Shown: positions 59,223 through 64,000 of the stretch, in pieces
Position numbering within the stretch: the stretch's first letter is position 1
How the letters are laid out: the number at the start of each line of letters is the position of its first letter
Position numbers and translations under genes: made by a program
From: Chalara sp. BL73
Taxonomy: Eukaryota; Ascomycota; Leotiomycetes; Helotiales
Direction: 5' to 3'
Assembly (NCBI GenBank): GCA_918026815.1
Contig: CAKJVC010000090.1
Coordinates: 186,001-250,000, forward strand
DNA length: 64,000 bases
Notes under the pieces: model-generated
The model's database searches: none
Seen by the model: the letters and a program-made list of their open reading frames with translations, nothing else
What the model was told of the DNA's origin: nothing

Positions 59223-61862
59223 AAGGCCGGTATAACAAAGATGCAGATACAGGATTCCGTAGTTCGGGTTATCCGCCCTCCCGAGGTCCCGGCAGCGGCC
59301 CGCTGCCTTTCGTGACCACAGTCCCCACCCTTCTCCGTCCTGCTGTGCTTATCAGTATCAATGCTGTTTTTAACCTCTTTCCAAGGTATACTGGGAACAG
59401 GCCCTCCATGTTGATATCCCCCTCAAGCATCCTCAGCTATAGAACTTGTTACTTAAGTATACCTCTCTGCATTTTACCACTGTCGTCACAGCCGATCCAA
59501 GCATTTTCAAAATCTGGTAACAATGCTGACTTGTTGGAAGAAGTGCTGCACGCGATCGGGGCTCAAATGCTGGTCGAATAACGTTACTCTGAGTTTCGAT
59601 CTTTGCAATGCAGTTTTTGATTTGTATTTTTTATTTTACGGATTTCAAATCTGATAGTTGTATGTTGGATGGCTATGTCTCAGCACTGTTAAACGCTCAC
59701 ATGACTGAAACACAAGGGCAAACCATGGTCCTGGGATTTCAGGAGCAGCCAGATCATCGAAAATTTGACCCGCTCAGCCCATAATTTCTGGAGGGGTGAA
59801 CACCACCTGAAGAGAGAGAACGAGCCGTGTTGGACTACGGAGCCTCTCTCCGCATGTCAGTTCAAACGGTTAAAAAGGATAAAATCGAATAATCGTTTTA
59901 ACCATGGCACGCACGCCTTCAACCATACAGAAAAAAAATCAATTGTTACAACGAGCATTGCGGCACGGTACCGCGAATCTCACCATCCTCCTGCTTTCGA
60001 AGGCCTATTGCCGACATTAACACTACCGCGATTGCGGGCCTGACCCGAGCATTCTAGCTTGCTCCAAAGGAAACTCTCAGTATTATTAATATGTCACCAA
60101 TCAGCAACCATCTTTTTAGTACAAAAGGTTACCACATGGGCGCCGCGGTTGCACAGGCATCCCTGCTCTCCCACGAAAAGATATCAAGAGGATAGTGATT
60201 TGCTCAAGCGCATCGTAAGTTCGAAAGTGTATACGACTACAACAATGCCCAGGGCGTTGGTTGGAACTTATCAGTATTAATCCTTCCGACTTTCTGCTCG
60301 ATTTGCTCATCCATCGTCACAACGTGCCATCCGAGCGGGAAGTAAGCCACCCATTGGCCATGCAATATAATTCGTATCATTTTCGGCCGAGGCGCCGAAT
60401 CCTGGTACGAAATACGCCGTCGGTCATATCCTGGACCTCATCCTTCGAAAAAAGCAAAAGAAAGAGAAACGAAACTAAGTGTTCTTCGAGCGCCTTCGTA
60501 ACGCCTTCCGAGAAACGATGATATATGCGAGCACGGCACGAGTCAGAAGCGTAGCAATCAAATGCTGGATGCAAGGCCGGGATCCCGAAAAGTCGGGGCA
60601 TGGCAACTGCCGTGGGACCCTGGCTTGGACTGGACACGATACAGCGATGGAACAAGAAGCAAGTATAAACTTGGAGGAGGGAAACCTTAAATCAGTCTTA
60701 AATCAGTAAAACGGTCCATTCGTGCGCGTGAGTCGCGCAACTGCTATGATTCGATAGATTTGCTATGGGAATGCGCTCCTTCCTTTTTCACCTTGTCTAA
60801 TTTCTTCTTTGCTGCCGTCGTCATCATCATTATCATCATCTAACGAGTACTTTGGGTGGTGGTGATGTTGGTTGTGTTCGCTTGGTGGGAGCAGGCCGGA
60901 AAAGCGTCTTTCTTTTTTTGCTGCCCGCTTCTGCTGAGCTTGCCGTGTGTTGAACTGCATCTGGTCTGTGCATGAGGTGGGTGCGTCTTGCATGCTGTGC
61001 GGGCATGCATGCAGCTGTCTCATCAACATGAGAACTCTCATAGCTTTAACCCATTCTCTGGATTCCCTGGCGCCGTTGCCGCGCTTCTTCGCTTGGGACT
61101 TGAATATGTTCGCAATGTTTTTTGTTCTCCAGGACATTTCGGGGACTGTCTCTTGGCTTCAAGGGGAAATGGTCTTGTTGGGTGCGCATTGCGCTGAACA
61201 TTGGGGGGAGATGTGTGCAAGTTCCATTAATTGGATAGATGAGTAGATCGCCAAGTTTGGCTCGCCAGCATCGTCTCGTCGAGATCTGTCTGGGTCAGGG
61301 ATATCGGATCGGAAATTTCTGTCCAGTTAACGGCTGTAAGTATGCGGGCCGGAATGTGGTTCCTTCCAATGGATCACCTAAGCCAGCCGGAAGCATGACC
61401 TGGTAAGTATTACAATGTACTGCCACACGGGCTTGGGTGATAGGATAGAAAGTCACTGGTCTACTGATATCAGTGATGTATGTACAAGCCGTCCTTTGCG
61501 CCGACATTCAGGCACCTTTGCCGTTTAAAGTCACCCGTGAAAAAAGACATTTCCCGCCGACCGAAACACCCCTTCCTTGATGGTCCATCCTGTAGAACCA
61601 AGTGATCCGAATGTTAAAGTTTTCATGACGCCAACATAGGTGTGAACCCCTCCAATCTTGATGCCCAGCACAGCCCGATGAGTTTGGGAGATTCCAACCC
61701 AAGTCACACCCTGTGACTGCTTATCTTCCTCTCAGGACCGGATACGAGAGTTTTTGTATGCGGCTTGAGGATACCAACTGGGTTGAGTGACTGGCCGACA
61801 GTCTCCTGCAAGGATAGAACTCAGATTAGAATGTTTGCTTTTGACCATGAGGATATGAGATA

Positions 61863-62075
61863 TCACATACCGCACGGCTCATCTAGTCTATATTATCTTA
61901 TCAGTTAACTATTTCCTCAAATACTGTTGGGGAACATAAGAATATCATACCTGAACTCGATGGCCACGACTTTGGGCGGGCACCGCTTATGCGTTGTCTC
62001 GTATGTTTGGCACCAGGCTCGGACGGTGAAGCGAGCATGTCCGCACTTGAATTCCACCTGTGTGAAGTCACACAT
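61863..62075 (-). CDS. Small Cys-rich fungal protein (MCDFTQ family), 49 residues
   Basis: Exons 62075-61951 and 61887-61863 join in phase over a 63-nt intron (donor GTATGA, acceptor ATATAG). The protein starts MCDFTQVEFKCGHARFTVRA, continues WCQTYETTHKRCPPKVVAIE and ends FRLDEPCGM. I recall many short filamentous-fungal proteins with this CDFTQxEYxCGHxRYxVRAWC start, all uncharacterised. Five Cys and two His could bind a metal or form disulfides, but there is no signal peptide. The second exon supplies only LDEPCGM, which matches the usual LDExCG ending and supports the splice. An upstream extension of the frame (to about 62396) has no family character and is left out. Confidence 0.75.
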
Positions 62076-64000
62076 GCTGATGAGGACAGGACCGAAGAAC
62101 GAGTGACGCTTGCTGGGACCGAGGGGAACGGATTTGATTGCGAGCTCTGATATTCTACTGTTCCAATAAACAGCCGTTATCAGATTGCCGGCAACCCTGC
62201 AGAAGTGAGTGTTTCGAGGGAGAAGACGAAGAAGGTGCAGATAAGTAATACAGTAATGCGGAAATCGTGTTAAGAATACAAGAAAGGAGTGAGGGATCCG
62301 GTGAAGAGAGAATCCGCAGGAGAATGAAGAAGATATGGTTGCCAGAAATTGGGAGTCAATAAGTATGGCTGATGATGAGAAAGAGGGATGGTCCACAACA
62401 TATGTACTCCAGGCCGGCCCACGGTTGGCATTTCAAGGTGTGACCCCGTAGACTCGGGCCATACGGCCCCAGGTGGGTTTGAGCTTTTCGGGATGCCTTA
62501 CTATTTGCCAGAAGTAGAAGGATGGGAAGCGATTAATGGAAATTATTTGTACAGACCACATCCCAGCGGATTGGAAGAGGGATAGGATAAGCCCACGCGG
62601 GGGGGGGAGAGCAGCCAGTCTGTCTGCCGGTCTGCTCAAGTTTGGTTGGCAGAGGGGGGGGAGAGATAGTGTTGAAGGAGGGGAAATGCAAAAGACTCTG
62701 GACTCTGCCGCCCTGGCCCTGACACCCCTGAACAACCCTGGACAAATCCTGGACAATCATCAAAAGCCAAGCGGCGCGCCAGAGTCTCAACGCAGCCAAG
62801 GCAATGTCAAGAGGGGGAGATGGAAAGGGCAGAAAGGGCTGCCACCCACACGCCGGCCACGTGGAGGCGGCCTGAAATTGTCAACTAATTGTCCGCTAAT
62901 ATCCTCAACCGGAAATAATTTGGTTATGATGAAATGCCAATATAAACAAACTCTCCCAGCATTTTCTCGGTCTCTGGCCAGCCGCTGTGCCCTTCGATCC
63001 GAACCCTGCATTAAGCCAGAGTTGTTTTAGTACTCCTACAGCAGTATCACTTTAGCAGGATAGCTTGGTGCTCATGGTGGAAGACTTTCTGCCCAGCTGT
63101 TCGGCATGTGGTGGCTTCCTCTATACCCCCGGACCGAAGATCTGTTATTATATCCCTATTTGGCATACCGCTGGCATAATTAGCCTTATATATCATCCTG
63201 CTCTGCCGCAATTGCTCCAATATCAGTCCGAATACCCATCCCAATACAGAGGCTGCAATGGAAAACCACAAAAGTGCCTGAAAGTTGTTGCGGCTTAACG
63301 TTGCTCGCTTGAAGCAGATCCCCTACTGCAACTCCATGCATCTGCAATATCGTGTGCGACAAGTCATATCGAAATAAACTCCCGAGATGATGCAGGTGAT
63401 AGAGCAGGAGCAGGCTCTGCAAGCCGTCAACAGTTGGGTTGTGGAAGGATGCATACAGTGCTCCCTGCTCCGAACGAACGACTGATTGGATTCCAACGCT
63501 CCAAGGTTTCTTGAATGAGTTTCAGGTGTACAAGCCTGGTGGAGGAGCGGCCGTCGGTTAGTCAAACGATAATATTACCGCAATTATCAAATACGATCGT
63601 CCAGGGAATCGATTGTATGGAATTAGTGGATTTACTGTATAATACGGTTGTTGTTGTGATATAAGAAATGGTATCGAATGATAGTTGAAGGAAAATGCAT
63701 GAGGTCCGTTGCTAACATGAGCAGATATCTGAGAGCTACGAAGCCTTCAACTCAATCTTGAAGGATTACCCTGTTCATTCTCGCCTCAAAGTCAAAGCCA
63801 TGGGAATGTGGGTTGCGTCAGATCGCCAATTGTAAATCATCGCGACACTGGAGGGGCTCGAGCCCGGCTGAAGGGTTCATCCTCGGTGCTTCTACTGATT
63901 CGGTGGCGACCATGCGAGACATGGTCTGATGGACAATGTGTTGATATACCGTTAAACCTATTAATTAGCTTGATCAGCAACTTTCGTGACAAAACTAGGC
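62076..64000. other. Intergenic to the right edge
   Basis: No supported gene. Frame 62536-63030 (164 codons, plus) opens at ATG but is low-complexity Gly/Arg/Pro built on G-runs (62599-62607 and 62654-62661). Nothing recognised from 63300 to the edge. Confidence 0.45.

Larger units (their letters stand above)
57597..61862. other. Gene-poor region with G/C homopolymer runs
   Basis: About 4.3 kb without a supported gene. AATAAA at 57835 may serve alp14. Frame 60763-61137 (minus, 124 codons, MSWRTKNIANIF, Asp-rich end DDDNDDDDG made by a CAT repeat) is the best open frame but has no family match. G-runs of 7-14 recur (58416, 59209) and a C-run at 58339. Confidence 0.5.

Noticed and set aside
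60763..61137. A 124-codon minus-strand frame (MSWRTKNIANIF...)
   Set aside because: Could be real, but the acidic end is a CAT microsatellite and I see no homology. Left in the intergenic note.
62536..63030. A 164-codon frame with ATG
   Set aside because: Low-complexity Gly/Arg/Pro from G-runs, no domain and no splice context.

Overview
The window looks like nuclear DNA of a filamentous ascomycete (Pezizomycotina). I lean towards Leotiomycetes, but that is inference. Genes carry short GT-AG introns of about 41-100 nt with CTAAC- or CTGAT-like branch sites. Neighbours are independently promoted on both strands. The families are typical of moulds: a secreted rhamnogalacturonan acetylesterase, an Ato/GPR1 acetate transporter, a RING-LON protein, a peroxisomal acyl-CoA dehydrogenase ending in SKL, a G1 cyclin and HET-domain remains. 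I see no transposase, integrase, CRISPR array or bacterial operon.

Layout. 1-3991: a divergent pair of mRNA-biogenesis genes, the N-terminus of Aquarius/Cwf11 (cut by the left edge) and a THO complex subunit 1 (Hpr1/THOC1) protein whose C-terminus is a guanylate-kinase-like domain. 6291-7013: a cytidine-deaminase-fold protein with a signal peptide. 9319-11120: a six-exon protein of unknown function. 13154-14963: a double-RING plus LON protein. 19448-20434: an Ato-type acetate transporter. 20996-21141: a tRNA-Val(UAC) gene interrupted twice. 21786-23248: peroxisomal acyl-CoA dehydrogenase. 24095-24703: small membrane protein. 26938-28011: rhamnogalacturonan acetylesterase. 28563-36003 (minus): a giant, about 2,426-residue protein of degenerate repeats that I do not recognise. 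38896-40117 (minus): CLN-type G1/S cyclin. About 41-51.6 kb is gene-poor and holds a decayed HET-domain gene. 51667-51986: a small two-exon gene. 52506-53983 (minus): a frameshifted PAC1/LIS1 copy, back-to-back with an XMAP215/Alp14/Stu2 gene at 54753-57596. 61863-62075 (minus): a 49-residue Cys-rich protein in an otherwise empty tail.

The most unusual signal is the tRNA-Val(UAC) gene. Removing two insertions gives an exact 73-nt tRNA. One insertion, between positions 37 and 38, is an ordinary tRNA intron with anticodon complementarity. The other is a 53-nt segment inside the D stem that begins GTAAGC, carries a CTCTAAC branch-like motif and ends TACAG, so it has the length and all three signals of the spliceosomal introns in neighbouring protein genes. 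Next in interest are the THO1-guanylate kinase fusion, the giant repeat protein and the PAC1 copy with compensating frameshifts.

Limits: exon boundaries were read by eye from splice consensus, frame and remembered family conservation. No search or RNA evidence was available. Family assignments for conserved housekeeping genes are firm; those for lineage-specific genes are descriptive only.
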